A DNA stretch of 64,000 bases, from NCBI GenBank assembly GCA_040222875.1, contig JAVKCG010000005.1, positions 186,001 through 250,000 on the forward strand, given 5' to 3'. Position 1 is the first letter of the stretch. The number at the start of each line of letters is the position of its first letter. The DNA comes from JAJCYL01 sp040222875. GTDB taxonomy: Bacteria > Bacteroidota > Bacteroidia > Cytophagales > Cyclobacteriaceae. The notes beneath the pieces were generated by a model that ran no database searches, had not been told where the DNA came from, and was given only the letters and a program-made list of their open reading frames with translations. Positions 33,854 to 43,000 of the stretch are shown piece after piece. The position numbers and the translations under genes are program-made.

Positions 33854-33884
33854 TTTGCGAAATGCTTCACCTTCAGTACTTTCG
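33854..33884 (+). promoter_or_regulatory. Candidate promoter of the aldo/keto reductase gene
   Basis: TTTG (33854-33857) is followed after exactly 19 nt by TACTTTCG (33877-33884), one base off TAnnTTTG. Both boxes and the spacing suit the Bacteroidota consensus, and the ATG is 23 nt downstream. A 10-nt palindrome (GCTGATCAGC, 33810-33819) lies just upstream. Confidence 0.45.
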
Positions 33885-33906
33885 TTGATTCAATTAATTC
33901 GTAATC

Positions 33907-34935
33907 ATGAGGTATAAGCTATTAGGTAGAAGTGGTTTAAGGGTGTCAGAAATTTGTCTCGGCACAATGACATTTGGGGAAGATTGGGGCTGGGGAGCCG
34001 GCAAGGAAGAAAGCCGGAAAATCTTTGAGGATTATCTGGATGCCGGAGGAAATTTTATCGATACAGCCAATAGGTATACCGAAGGAACAAGCGAAAAATA
34101 TGTAGGTGAATTCATTGCCGAAAGCCGGGAGAGCCTGGTTGTTGCTACCAAATACAGCCTTTATAACCAAAGAGAAGATCCGAATGCTGGAGGTAACCAT
34201 CGCAAAAACCTTGTTCAGTCAGTTGAAGCAAGCCTAAAAAGATTAAATACAGATTATATTGATTTGTTGTGGCTTCATGCTTGGGACTCAACAACTCCCG
34301 TTGATGAAGTAATGAGGGGTTTGGACGATTTGGTGAGAGCAGGCAAAGTACTCTATCTTGGAATTTCTGACACACCAGCGTGGGTGGTTTCACAAGCTAA
34401 CACCATGGCGGAAATTCGAGGTTGGAGCCGGTTTGTAGCATTGCAGGTTGAGTACAGCCTCGTTCAGAGGTCAGCTGAGCGTGAGTATATTCCTATGTCG
34501 AAAGCGTTTGATTTAGCAATTACTCCATGGGCACCACTGGCGGGTGGTGTGCTCACTGGAAAATACTTGAATGATGACGAAGCAGATGGCCGGGTATCCG
34601 CATCAAGTGATCGACGAAACTCAAGAAATACAGAGATTGCCGAGGAGGTTGTGACAGTTGCCGAAGAGTTAAATGTTACACCAGCCCAGGTTGCCCTTCG
34701 CTGGACCATGCAAAAAGATTTTTTGAGCATACCTATAATCGGAGCCAGAAAGTTGTCTCAACTACAAGACTCACTTAAATGTCTCAGGTTTGAATTGCCA
34801 GATATGTATATGGAGCGCCTGGATAAGGTAAGTGAAATACAACTTGGGTTCCCACATGATTTTCTTAATTCTGAGGGAGTAAAAGATGTGCTTTTCGGCG
34901 GTACTTACGACATGATCGATAATCACAGGCTCTAG
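33907..34935 (+). CDS. Aldo/keto reductase
   Basis: This 342-residue cytoplasmic TIM-barrel oxidoreductase has the catalytic tetrad visible in order: Asp and Tyr in IDTANRYTEG (about 51-57), Lys in VVATKYS (about 83) and His in LLWLHAWD (about 118). The C-terminal NADPH-binding region includes IPIIGARKLSQL (about 277). The length and motifs fit the family that reduces carbonyl compounds with NADPH. It stands alone behind its own promoter-like sequence, and its end overlaps the heptose kinase-like gene on the other strand by 4 bp. The natural substrate cannot be told. Confidence 0.93.
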   Translation: MRYKLLGRSGLRVSEICLGTMTFGEDWGWGAGKEESRKIFEDYLDAGGNFIDTANRYTEGTSEKYVGEFIAESRESLVVATKYSLYNQREDPNAGGNHRKNLVQSVEASLKRLNTDYIDLLWLHAWDSTTPVDEVMRGLDDLVRAGKVLYLGISDTPAWVVSQANTMAEIRGWSRFVALQVEYSLVQRSAEREYIPMSKAFDLAITPWAPLAGGVLTGKYLNDDEADGRVSASSDRRNSRNTEIAEEVVTVAEELNVTPAQVALRWTMQKDFLSIPIIGARKLSQLQDSLKCLRFELPDMYMERLDKVSEIQLGFPHDFLNSEGVKDVLFGGTYDMIDNHRL

Positions 34936-35918
34936 GCAGATACTTGCAGGCACTCAGCAATGAACTTCTGAGGGTTTATCGGCATAACCCCTGATACTTC
35001 ACAGGCCTGGCCTCCAACAATGTTCGCAAGGTGAGCGATTTCTTGTAACCCAAGGCCAAGTACAGTGCCTAATGAAGCAATTGTGACAACGGCGTCTCCA
35101 GCACCGGATACGTCAATTACCCTTCTCTCAGTTGCTGGCAAAAGAATTGAGTCATTTTTATTGGCGATAAAAACGCCATATTCTGAGAGGGTCAACAGCA
35201 GTGTCTGGTAATTCAATTCATTTTGTAAATCAGCATGAACGTTTTTCAGATCAACTGGAGAGGTTGGATCAATCTTGCGGTTTAAGGCCTCAGTTACCTC
35301 CCGCAAATTAGGTTTGAAAAGAGAGACATTATGATAATTCCAGAAGTGATCTTTTTTCGGATCAACTGCAATATGTACAGCATGTTCCTCACATAGTTTG
35401 ATGACTTCTTTGATGAGGGATTTTGACAAAACCCCCTTATCGTAATCCTGGAAAATTACCAAATCTAAATCCTTAATTAACGAACGGACACTCTCTAAAA
35501 CTTTATTTTCATCTGTTTCACTAATCTCTAATTGCGATTCTTCATCTACTCGCAAAAGGTGCTCTGTTCCTTTTAAAAACCGGGTTTTGTTGGTTGTTGG
35601 TCGTGAATTATCAACTATTAGTCCCGAACAATTCACTTCAATATCAACTAACATCTGGTTTAATAACCTGCCATTATCATCGTTTCCGATTATGCAACTG
35701 ATCGAAGTTTCCACTTCAAAGTTTCTCAAGTTTTGAGCAACATTAGCAGCCCCACCCAAGCGCTTTTCACTTTGAACATTTGATAAAATTGGAACAGGTG
35801 CCTCTGGTGATTTTCTTAATACTTCACCCTTGATGTATGTGTCAATCATGGCATCCCCCAATACCAAAACCTTGAGCTTTTTGAAATGTTGAAGTGTATC
35901 TTGAATGTTTTGGAACAT
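34932..35918 (-). CDS. rfaE1: RfaE1-like PfkB sugar kinase (probable heptose-7-phosphate kinase)
   Basis: This 328-residue PfkB-family kinase begins like RfaE/HldE domain I: VLGDAMIDTYIKGEVLRKSP, then PVPIL and LGGAANVAQNL. The ATP-site signature DVSGAGDAVV (about 262-271) holds the catalytic aspartate. RfaE1 phosphorylates D-glycero-D-manno-heptose 7-phosphate on the way to ADP-heptose. The nucleotidyltransferase half (RfaE2) is not fused and is not next to it. The GAGD motif is preceded by VS rather than the more usual T, a small departure. A related adenosine- or sugar-kinase role is possible. Confidence 0.85.
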   Translation of the reverse strand: MFQNIQDTLQHFKKLKVLVLGDAMIDTYIKGEVLRKSPEAPVPILSNVQSEKRLGGAANVAQNLRNFEVETSISCIIGNDDNGRLLNQMLVDIEVNCSGLIVDNSRPTTNKTRFLKGTEHLLRVDEESQLEISETDENKVLESVRSLIKDLDLVIFQDYDKGVLSKSLIKEVIKLCEEHAVHIAVDPKKDHFWNYHNVSLFKPNLREVTEALNRKIDPTSPVDLKNVHADLQNELNYQTLLLTLSEYGVFIANKNDSILLPATERRVIDVSGAGDAVVTIASLGTVLGLGLQEIAHLANIVGGQACEVSGVMPINPQKFIAECLQVSA

Positions 35919-35951
35919 GTAAGCCTATCTTAGTGCAAAGCAAATAAACCC

Positions 35952-36965
35952 ATGAAAGCCTATCTTCTCAAATCACATGGAAAACCAGAGAGCCTAAAGA
36001 TTACTGAAGTTGAAGAACCGCGGGTAAAGAAGGGCCATGTGAAAATAAAAGTTAAGATATTAGGCCTTAATTATGCCGAAATTTTATCCCGAAAAGGACA
36101 GTATAACTGGGCACCAAAAAAGCCCTATGTCCCTGGAATGGAAGGTTTTGGAGAGATCATTGAAATTGGGGATGGTGTGCAATCAGTAAAAGTTGGCGAC
36201 GAGGTAATTTTCGGAACTCAATTCGGAGCATACGCCGAATATGTTAGCGTTCCTGAATATATGGCGTTCAAAAAAATTGCTGAGTTCTCCGATGAAGAAA
36301 ATGCTGCATATCTCGTGAATTTCATGACCGCCTGGATCAGTTTGATAAATATGTGCAGAATGAAGCCATCTGATAAAGTTCTTATTCAGGCGGCTGCGGG
36401 AGGGGTTGGAACTGCCGCTGTTCAAATTGCTAAAAAATATGGCTGCAAAGTATTCGGTACCGCGGGTAACGACGAAAAATTAAAACTCCTTGATGATCTT
36501 GGTATCGACCTGGCAATCAATTATCGCTCCGCTGATTTTTATAAAATCCTCAAAGAAAAAGAGGGTGGTGTGGACATTGTGTTAGAAGTTGTAGGTGGTG
36601 ATGTGTTTAAAAAAAGCATTGAGCTGCTAAATCCTTTTGGTCGCTTGATTGTTACAGGATATGCGAGTATTCCACTAGTAAGATGGAACCCGTGGACCTG
36701 GTGGCTTACGTGGAAACATGCCCCCAAAGTGAATATTATGAAAATGGCCCAGGGTAGCTACGGAATTCTTGCAAGCCACATCGGGTATCTAATTGAAAAC
36801 AGGGAAGTGGTACACCAAAATTGGAATGAAATGAAGGAATTCGTTTTAAAACATGACATCAGGCCAATTGTGGGCGCTGTTTATAATTTTGATGAAATGG
36901 CCCAGGCGCATTCCTTTATTGAATCACGCCAAAGCCATGGCAAAGTATTGGTTAAAGTTGCTTAA
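35952..36965 (+). CDS. Zinc-free medium-chain reductase (quinone oxidoreductase, VAT-1-like)
   Basis: This 337-residue cytoplasmic enzyme has an N-terminal GroES-like domain (about 1-120, with PYVPGMEGFGEI) and a Rossmann domain with AAAGGVGTAAVQIAK (about 150). The NADPH-site stretch is FGTAGNDEKL. The cysteine and histidine zinc ligands of alcohol dehydrogenases are missing, as in NADPH:quinone reductases and VAT-1-like proteins. It is divergent from the rfaE1-like gene with 33 nt between. Substrate unknown. Confidence 0.9.
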   Translation: MKAYLLKSHGKPESLKITEVEEPRVKKGHVKIKVKILGLNYAEILSRKGQYNWAPKKPYVPGMEGFGEIIEIGDGVQSVKVGDEVIFGTQFGAYAEYVSVPEYMAFKKIAEFSDEENAAYLVNFMTAWISLINMCRMKPSDKVLIQAAAGGVGTAAVQIAKKYGCKVFGTAGNDEKLKLLDDLGIDLAINYRSADFYKILKEKEGGVDIVLEVVGGDVFKKSIELLNPFGRLIVTGYASIPLVRWNPWTWWLTWKHAPKVNIMKMAQGSYGILASHIGYLIENREVVHQNWNEMKEFVLKHDIRPIVGAVYNFDEMAQAHSFIESRQSHGKVLVKVA

Positions 36966-37000
36966 TTACAATTAACTGTTGGCAGATTAAACTTCATTAA

Positions 37001-37639
37001 GTGTTTCGATCATTAATTTATCTAATAACAATTTTAACAGTGGCCTCCTGCGATCCCAAGCCCATTGGAAACCAGGAGGTGCTGAAAAAAGAAATTGAGA
37101 GTCGTAAAATAAAGAGAGTTAGTAAAATTGATATTGTTGAAGCTGCTATGAAAGTGGGTGATTCTATCTCAATTGAGGCTAAAAAAACACTGGTTGCCAA
37201 GCTATCACAAGCAATTGCCAGTGGTGGCATAAAGTCATCATTCGACGAATGGGCCTCCGCAATACCATCATTAGATTCGCTTTCAAAGGCCTATCATGCC
37301 GAAATAAAAAGAGTGGGTTTGGCATCCCAAAACCAGGCTGACAGCCTTGAATTAGAAATACTCCAAGCTTATAAATTTGCTCTTTCTAATAAAATTGAAA
37401 TTCAACCTAACCTGCAGGAGGTCTCAGATGAAGTTTTGCTTTATACCAAACCAATGCTCTTTGAAACCAACGTGTGTCGAGAATGTCATGGAAGCATTTC
37501 TGTAAATCACCTTCCAGAAAACCACGAGGGTATAAAATCATTAATTTTAGATGATACCACGGCAAACAACACACTCAATAAATTTCATGGCATGTGGAGC
37601 ATTAGATTAAGTAAAAAAGAAATTATTAAGGGGCTCTAG
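37001..37639 (+). CDS. Lipoprotein with CxxCH haem-binding motif (DUF3365/Tll0287-like)
   Basis: The 212-residue product starts with GTG at 37001. A short lipoprotein signal ends LTVASC at about residue 17. The body is helical with a single CRECH motif (about residue 161), which would attach one c-type haem. The overall plan resembles the DUF3365 or Tll0287-like sensor domain. It would act in the periplasm as a haem-based sensor or small electron carrier. No cytochrome partner is nearby, and the next gene is an ECF sigma factor. The family call is a resemblance, not a certain match. Confidence 0.7.
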   Translation: MFRSLIYLITILTVASCDPKPIGNQEVLKKEIESRKIKRVSKIDIVEAAMKVGDSISIEAKKTLVAKLSQAIASGGIKSSFDEWASAIPSLDSLSKAYHAEIKRVGLASQNQADSLELEILQAYKFALSNKIEIQPNLQEVSDEVLLYTKPMLFETNVCRECHGSISVNHLPENHEGIKSLILDDTTANNTLNKFHGMWSIRLSKKEIIKGL

Positions 37640-37711
37640 GTCACAATAGTCAATTTAACGACAGGGGAAGCAACTAATTTGTTGTAACTTCTGTATTTAC
37701 CTCAGATCACA

Positions 37712-38281
37712 GTGCACCTGCAAAATGACGAGAAATTGCAGCTACTCATTCGGGGCTGTATAAAAAAGGACCGAAAGAGTCAGGAATTGCTTTATAAGCA
37801 ATACTTCGGATTTGCCATGGCAATAGCCTTTAGATACGCCAGTAATCAGGATGAAGCCAATGAAATTCTCAACGACAGCTTTATGAAGGTTTTTAAGCAC
37901 ATCAAGAAATATAAGGAGGATCGACCCTTCAAGGCTTGGCTTAGGACACTTGTGATAAATACTGCAATCAATCAATACAAAAAATATTTGAAACATGCTC
38001 ATCACGATGATATAGATGAGGCAAGGTCAATTTCACTCAGACAAAATGCGCTGAGTGATATGGGGTATAAAGAGTTGCTGGGCCTGGTTCAAAAACTCAG
38101 TCCGGCTTACCGAACTGTATTTAGCCTATTCGTAATAGATGGCTATACACATGAAGAAATTTCAGAGAGACTTGGCATCTCCATTGGTGCCTCCAAGTCT
38201 AATCTTTCCAGGGCCAGGGGTAGGCTACAGCAAATGTTAGGGGATTTAGAAACTATCAGGTATGCAGCCGTGGGAGGATAA
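37712..38281 (+). CDS. ECF-type RNA polymerase sigma factor
   Basis: This 189-residue protein has region sigma-70_2 (about 25-95, with EANEILNDSFMKVFKHI and FKAWLRTLVINTAINQYKK) and region 4 (about 120-175, with LSPAYRTVFSLFVIDGYTHEEI and ISIGASKSNLSRAR). The start is GTG. Its end overlaps the next gene by 20 nt, and that gene's product has an anti-sigma-like N-terminus; the two are the likely regulator pair. It would direct RNA polymerase to envelope or stress genes; the regulon is unknown. Confidence 0.93.
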   Translation: MHLQNDEKLQLLIRGCIKKDRKSQELLYKQYFGFAMAIAFRYASNQDEANEILNDSFMKVFKHIKKYKEDRPFKAWLRTLVINTAINQYKKYLKHAHHDDIDEARSISLRQNALSDMGYKELLGLVQKLSPAYRTVFSLFVIDGYTHEEISERLGISIGASKSNLSRARGRLQQMLGDLETIRYAAVGG

Positions 38282-39434
38282 ACATATAGAAGAGCTATTG
38301 AAAGAGGCTGCCAGTCAGGCCGAGTTCAAATATGATGACTCCAATTGGGCAGCACTCAATTCAAAGTTGGCTTCTGCACAGGCATTAAACAATGCTCTCA
38401 AAGTTGGAGTTTTGGTGGTATTGGTCTTGATAGGTTATTTAGGCTACGATTTATTGAAAGGTGAGAACTACAACGAAGAATTTGTGATCGTTGAGGAATT
38501 GGCCAACGACAACATCACAGAGCCTGAATCTGGTTTGCCAATGGCCGATGCTGAAACGCAAAAATCCGGTGATAGCAACCAATTGAAGAAGAAGCCAGTA
38601 GATGGCATCCCGATAAAAACTAAAGTCGCAACAACTGTTATATCCGATGATCTCAATAATCCTGAAAGGGTATTGAGAGTTGACCCTCTTACCGAACTAA
38701 CCAAACCGGATGTTTTATCATTGAAACCAATTTTAGCTTCCAACAGTATTCTTACCTCAAGCTACGGCAAGATGAATTTTAAAGAACCAGAGCCAATTTT
38801 GATTACCAAAACGAAGGATTACCCCTTTCTCTCTCAACGGAAAACGGGTAAACTCTACATTGGTCTCAGCATTGCATCAGACTTTAGCGGCGTTCAGTTT
38901 AGTGGCAATAAGCCTGGAATTGCTGGAGGGGCTTCTTTCGGCTACAAGATTTCAAAAAAGTTTCAAATCCAGACCGGAATAAACTTTAGCAAAAAAGTTT
39001 ACAATACTCTAGCTGAACACTATCAACCTTATTTTGGCTACTGGGCTATTTATGAAACGCCTGAAAAGATAGAAGCCAATTGCACTGTTTTGGATATACC
39101 TATAAATCTGCGGTACAACGTTTTTAGCTATTCCGCTTCCACTTTCTTCATTAGTTCTGGGGTTTCATCTTACTTTATGTTGGCTGAGAACTACTATTAT
39201 GGCTATAGATTTTATGCTGAAAGACCAACTGATGGAGTATCGTTAAAATCTGGAAATAAACATTTATTTAGCGTGGTCAATTTATCAATTGGCTTAGAAA
39301 AACAGCTCACTCCAAGACTAGGTATTGAAATTGAACCCTACCTGAAAATCCCAACTGCTGGAATCGGTTGGGGCAATGTGGACCTCACAACTTCGGGTGT
39401 CAATTTCACGGGGAAATTTTACTTCAATCAATAA
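38262..39434 (+). CDS. Anti-sigma-like membrane protein fused to an outer-membrane-type beta-barrel region
   Basis: This 390-residue protein starts inside the sigma factor gene (20-nt overlap). The N-terminal 45 residues are cytoplasmic in type, with the DD..W..L...L pattern of short Bacteroidota anti-sigma segments. One transmembrane helix follows (about 47-66), then a Pro/Thr-rich linker (70-185). The C-terminal half (about 190-390) looks like an outer-membrane barrel of about eight strands, with alternating aromatic residues and a terminal FYFNQ. One chain cannot be in both membranes at once without crossing the periplasm, so the topology is a puzzle. Its coupling to the sigma gene suggests it holds the sigma factor until it senses something outside. 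Confidence 0.75.
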   Translation: MQPWEDKHIEELLKEAASQAEFKYDDSNWAALNSKLASAQALNNALKVGVLVVLVLIGYLGYDLLKGENYNEEFVIVEELANDNITEPESGLPMADAETQKSGDSNQLKKKPVDGIPIKTKVATTVISDDLNNPERVLRVDPLTELTKPDVLSLKPILASNSILTSSYGKMNFKEPEPILITKTKDYPFLSQRKTGKLYIGLSIASDFSGVQFSGNKPGIAGGASFGYKISKKFQIQTGINFSKKVYNTLAEHYQPYFGYWAIYETPEKIEANCTVLDIPINLRYNVFSYSASTFFISSGVSSYFMLAENYYYGYRFYAERPTDGVSLKSGNKHLFSVVNLSIGLEKQLTPRLGIEIEPYLKIPTAGIGWGNVDLTTSGVNFTGKFYFNQ

Positions 39435-39440
39435 TTCGGT

Positions 39441-40616
39441 CTAATCCAACATCAATTCTGGGATTAGTCTACTCTCCCCGGCAATAGCATTGGCAACAAG
39501 TTCTCCTAATGCGGGGCCATGTTTATAGCCATGACCTGAACCACCTCCAAGCAGCATAACATTATTATAACCTGGTAAAAAATCGAACACAAAATTGCCA
39601 TCCAAGGTGTCTGAGTATTGACAGACCCTGGATTCAATCAGTGGTGCTTTGTTTAAATGATTGAATCGCCGCCCAATATATTCCCTTGCTCTTTCTATTT
39701 CATCCCTGGTAGCATTTCGTTCCTGACTTGATGGATCAATAGCCGGCCCCCTTCTATCAAATGCAATTTTAAACCCTCGATTTATACCCCCTGGAATGCC
39801 ATAATAAAAATTGGGAGGACTGTGGTCAATCCACGTTGGCATGGCCTCAAAATGTTTGGCTTTATCTGGTGGAAGTCCGAAATAAAAAACCTCTTGCCTC
39901 GTAATCTTCAATTTCTCACCCATCACATCCCTGAACATTTCTTTAAGCCATGGCCCACAAGCAAAAATGATGAGGTCCCCACTAATGTCACCATGATCAG
40001 CAAGATTCAAAGTGCTGGTTTTTTCTTTAAAAGTTGCTTGGTCCTGTAAATAGTTGCCACCCCGTTTTATGAATAATTTACGCACTTCCTGGCAACCTTC
40101 CCTTGCCATTAAATACCCGGTTTTCTTTTCATGAACGACATATCTTAACCCAGTAGAGTTGATCAGTGGGTATTTCAATGAGGTTTCCTCTTTGGTCAAT
40201 TTATCAAAAGCCAACCCCTCTCTTTGAATAATTGGAAGTGCTTTTTCTACAATATCATCGGCTTCATTATCAACAAACCATAAACAGCCTGTCGGATACA
40301 GGATCTTCCTCTCAAAATGCACTTCATTTTCCAACCATAAACCGTAGGCCCTGTGGGCCAACGATGTGTAAAATGGGTTGGTGCCGTAAATGCATCTTAT
40401 TAGCCTTGTTTCACCACCAGAACTTGACAGTGAATTCCCTGCTCCCCATTGATCTACCAGCGTAACCTGATACCCCTTTCTTAATAGCTGCAAAGCCGCC
40501 CAGCCTCCAAAAGCTCCCGCCCCAACAACCACTATTTTACTGCCCTGAGGTAATTCGATTTTTGAGCTTGTTGATTGAGCGTTCGGATGACCTGATCCTG
40601 GAGAAAAAGTGTTCAT
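39441..40616 (-). CDS. FAD-dependent oxidase of the sarcosine/N-methyltryptophan oxidase type
   Basis: This 391-residue flavoenzyme has a dinucleotide fold near the N-terminus (VVVGAGAFGGWAAL, about 30-43) and the R-loop region SSSGGETRLIR. A late SRVCQYSDTLDGNFVFD segment has a cysteine in the place where monomeric sarcosine oxidase attaches FAD covalently, and GGGSGHGYKHGP closes the flavin site. The family oxidises N-methyl amines or amino acids to imines with hydrogen peroxide release. The first 20 residues look like an extra tail, so a later start is possible. Substrate unknown. It converges on the sigma/anti-sigma pair. Confidence 0.88.
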   Translation of the reverse strand: MNTFSPGSGHPNAQSTSSKIELPQGSKIVVVGAGAFGGWAALQLLRKGYQVTLVDQWGAGNSLSSSGGETRLIRCIYGTNPFYTSLAHRAYGLWLENEVHFERKILYPTGCLWFVDNEADDIVEKALPIIQREGLAFDKLTKEETSLKYPLINSTGLRYVVHEKKTGYLMAREGCQEVRKLFIKRGGNYLQDQATFKEKTSTLNLADHGDISGDLIIFACGPWLKEMFRDVMGEKLKITRQEVFYFGLPPDKAKHFEAMPTWIDHSPPNFYYGIPGGINRGFKIAFDRRGPAIDPSSQERNATRDEIERAREYIGRRFNHLNKAPLIESRVCQYSDTLDGNFVFDFLPGYNNVMLLGGGSGHGYKHGPALGELVANAIAGESRLIPELMLD

Positions 40617-40643
40617 ATTTAAACTTTAGCGCAATATCACATT

Positions 40644-40651
40644 CAAAGTTA
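40644..40651 (-). promoter_or_regulatory. Candidate -7 promoter element of the flavin oxidase gene
   Basis: On the minus strand this reads TAACTTTG, an exact TAnnTTTG match, ending 27 nt before the ATG at 40616. A -33 element is not obvious. Confidence 0.35.
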
Positions 40652-40767
40652 GGTTTTCTAAAGGGTACAGGGTCATTGGATTGTTCATTAATATAGCCTT
40701 ATTTTAGTGGCTCTCCAGCTATTCAAAACAGATCTTACAAAATCATCAACAATTAAATTTTTGAAAA

Positions 40768-41673
40768 ATGAGTGAGTCTTTGCAAGGATTTGTGGACCTG
40801 TTCCACATGATTATGCTTTATGGTTCTATTGTCTCTTTAATAGTGGGATTTATAGTTTTGGTGGCCTACTATGTTAGTTATGGCGGCAAAAATGATCTGA
40901 AGGACAAGTATGATTATGCTAGCAAAAATGAAATAGCAGCACATAACAGAATGCATGTCTTTTTTGCAATTGCGCTAGGCATGTTCTTAAATACGCTTGA
41001 ACCCGAATTAATAGATCAGGGATTTGTTTTGTTTTTTATAAGGTTGGCCCTGGCGATTATCGCTGCAACAATTTATGGTTATGTGGCCAATCTAGTGATG
41101 AAGTTTTACTACCCTACAAAGCTTGGGGAGAAGCTTAAAAAGCTTAGATATACGCCAAGGGTCAATTCGAAAACCGGCAATAAAATGAAGCTCCTCAGTG
41201 AAGATGAGGAGGATGTTTACCTTGATGAAGGCCAACAGGCTGAAGAAGATGCCTTTTCAATTGATTATGATGTCTGGATTGATGAAGCGACTGGTGATAC
41301 GCTTATTCAAAAATACGTTGGGCATTTGGCAGCAGAAAAGTGCGACCGCTGCGGCTTCCATACCTTAAAGATGGAACAAGAAGAAATGGTGAAAGAGCCA
41401 ACTGAAACTGAAGAGGGTGAGTTGGTGCAGCATTTCAAATGCTCATATTGTAACAGGATTAAAAGAAATTCGAAGACCATTGCTAAAAAAGGTTCATCGG
41501 TTGAGATCCCTGACCAGCCTACTTTTGTTGATCCGCTTTCCGGCGTTTCAGTTACGCTTGTGAAAGTTGAGATTCATGGAAGCAATGGCGAAGTGAAAAA
41601 CTATGAGTTTCAGAATGAACGGCAGGCAAGTAAATTCCTACAGGAGTTTGATTTTTCTAAAGCGGAACACTAA
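40768..41673 (+). CDS. Membrane protein with C-terminal zinc-ribbon, unknown function
   Basis: This 301-residue protein has three membrane helices (about 10-35, 65-82, 88-112), followed by a cytoplasmic tail. In the tail CDRC and, about 40 residues on, CSYC form a probable four-cysteine zinc ribbon (about 192-235) around an acidic loop. I do not recognise a named family. It is flanked by a divergent oxidase gene and a LolC/E-like permease gene 86 nt downstream on the same strand. It may serve in envelope assembly, but nothing in the sequence proves a role. Confidence 0.75.
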   Translation: MSESLQGFVDLFHMIMLYGSIVSLIVGFIVLVAYYVSYGGKNDLKDKYDYASKNEIAAHNRMHVFFAIALGMFLNTLEPELIDQGFVLFFIRLALAIIAATIYGYVANLVMKFYYPTKLGEKLKKLRYTPRVNSKTGNKMKLLSEDEEDVYLDEGQQAEEDAFSIDYDVWIDEATGDTLIQKYVGHLAAEKCDRCGFHTLKMEQEEMVKEPTETEEGELVQHFKCSYCNRIKRNSKTIAKKGSSVEIPDQPTFVDPLSGVSVTLVKVEIHGSNGEVKNYEFQNERQASKFLQEFDFSKAEH

Positions 41674-41759
41674 TCGAATTATACCTGTTCTGGATTCCCA
41701 GAATCAGCATTCGGTTAGAGAGACGCTGATATTAAGAAATTAATCCAAGCAGGTAATTA

Positions 41760-42989
41760 ATGGATTTACCCTTTTTCATTGCCAGGCGGTACTTCTTTTC
41801 CTCTAAAAAGAAGACGTTCATCAATGTGATTTCAATTATTTCAATAGTTGGGGTTGCCCTTGGCACAATGGTCCTGGTCATTGTACTTTCTGTCTTCAAT
41901 GGAATGGAGGATTTGATGCGCTCATTATTGGGCACTTTTGATCCTGAAATAAAAATAGAAGCAGCTTATGGTAAATCATTTGAAGCTACAGACAGATTTC
42001 TAATAGATATCAAAAACACTTCCGGGGTTGAGGTTGTCACTGAGGTGATTGAGGACAATGCTGTAGTCAAATACAAAGACAACCAGGTGGTAGTGAAATT
42101 GAAGGGCGTTGCGGATAATTTCACCGAACAAGACCGACTAAACAGAGCGATGGTTTATGGCGAATTTGCACTCAGGGATGGTAATATGCCATTTACCATA
42201 ATTGGGCGGGGGGTGCAATATGCGCTTGCTCTCAACCCTTCCACCGATCTGTATCCACTGCAATTTTTTTATCCCAAAAGCTCCAAGCGCATTTCTCCTG
42301 ACCCTACAAAAATGCTTACCCGCAAAACAGCATTGCTAAGCGGGGTCTTTGCAATTGAAAAAGAGTATGACGAAAATTATGTGATTGTGCCGCTCTCATT
42401 TGCACAAGAGTTGTTGGATTATGGGCAACGGCGAACAGGTCTAGAAATTAAAGTGAAAGAGGAAGCTGATGTTGAGGCTGTACAGACAGCTTTAATCAAA
42501 CTTCTTGGAGCTGACTTTACAATCAAAAATGACGAACAGCAGCATAGTGATATTTATAAACTAATGCGAATTGAGAAATTATTTGTGTTCATAATATTCT
42601 CGATTATTCTGGCAATTGCTTCGTTCAATATCTTTTTTAGCCTGACTATGCTGGCAATTGACAAGAAAAAAGATATTGCTGTTTTATCATCCATGGGTGC
42701 ATCAGAAAACCTGATTAGGAGAATATTCTTGAGTGAAGGGGCAATTATCGCATTAGGAGGAGCGGCCGCAGGTCTATTTTTAGGGTTGACAATAGTTCTA
42801 ATTCAACAGGAATTTGGTTTTATATCCATGGGCCTTCAAACATCAGTCATGATTGCATATCCTGTAAAAATTAAATTACTTGACTTGATTTATACGGGAT
42901 TGACCATTGTGCTGATTACATTCCTTGCGTCGGTGCGGCCAGCAATATTAGCAGCAAAGACAAGTGTAATTGAAGGCTTAGGAAGTTAA
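41760..42989 (+). CDS. LolC/LolE-type ABC transporter permease (FtsX fold)
   Basis: This 409-residue inner-membrane protein has the MacB/LolE N-terminal pattern: ARRYFFSSKKKTFINVISI, a first helix with GVALGTMVLVIVLSVFNGM (about 30-48), then a periplasmic domain (about 50-270). Three C-terminal helices form the FtsX domain (about 275-400, with GAS..LIRRIFLSEG). Family members move lipoproteins off the inner membrane or do related mechanical work. The ATPase subunit is not encoded in the window, so it must be elsewhere. It is followed by a small membrane protein after 11 nt. Confidence 0.9.
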   Translation: MDLPFFIARRYFFSSKKKTFINVISIISIVGVALGTMVLVIVLSVFNGMEDLMRSLLGTFDPEIKIEAAYGKSFEATDRFLIDIKNTSGVEVVTEVIEDNAVVKYKDNQVVVKLKGVADNFTEQDRLNRAMVYGEFALRDGNMPFTIIGRGVQYALALNPSTDLYPLQFFYPKSSKRISPDPTKMLTRKTALLSGVFAIEKEYDENYVIVPLSFAQELLDYGQRRTGLEIKVKEEADVEAVQTALIKLLGADFTIKNDEQQHSDIYKLMRIEKLFVFIIFSIILAIASFNIFFSLTMLAIDKKKDIAVLSSMGASENLIRRIFLSEGAIIALGGAAAGLFLGLTIVLIQQEFGFISMGLQTSVMIAYPVKIKLLDLIYTGLTIVLITFLASVRPAILAAKTSVIEGLGS

Positions 42990-43000
42990 AATCCCGTAAG

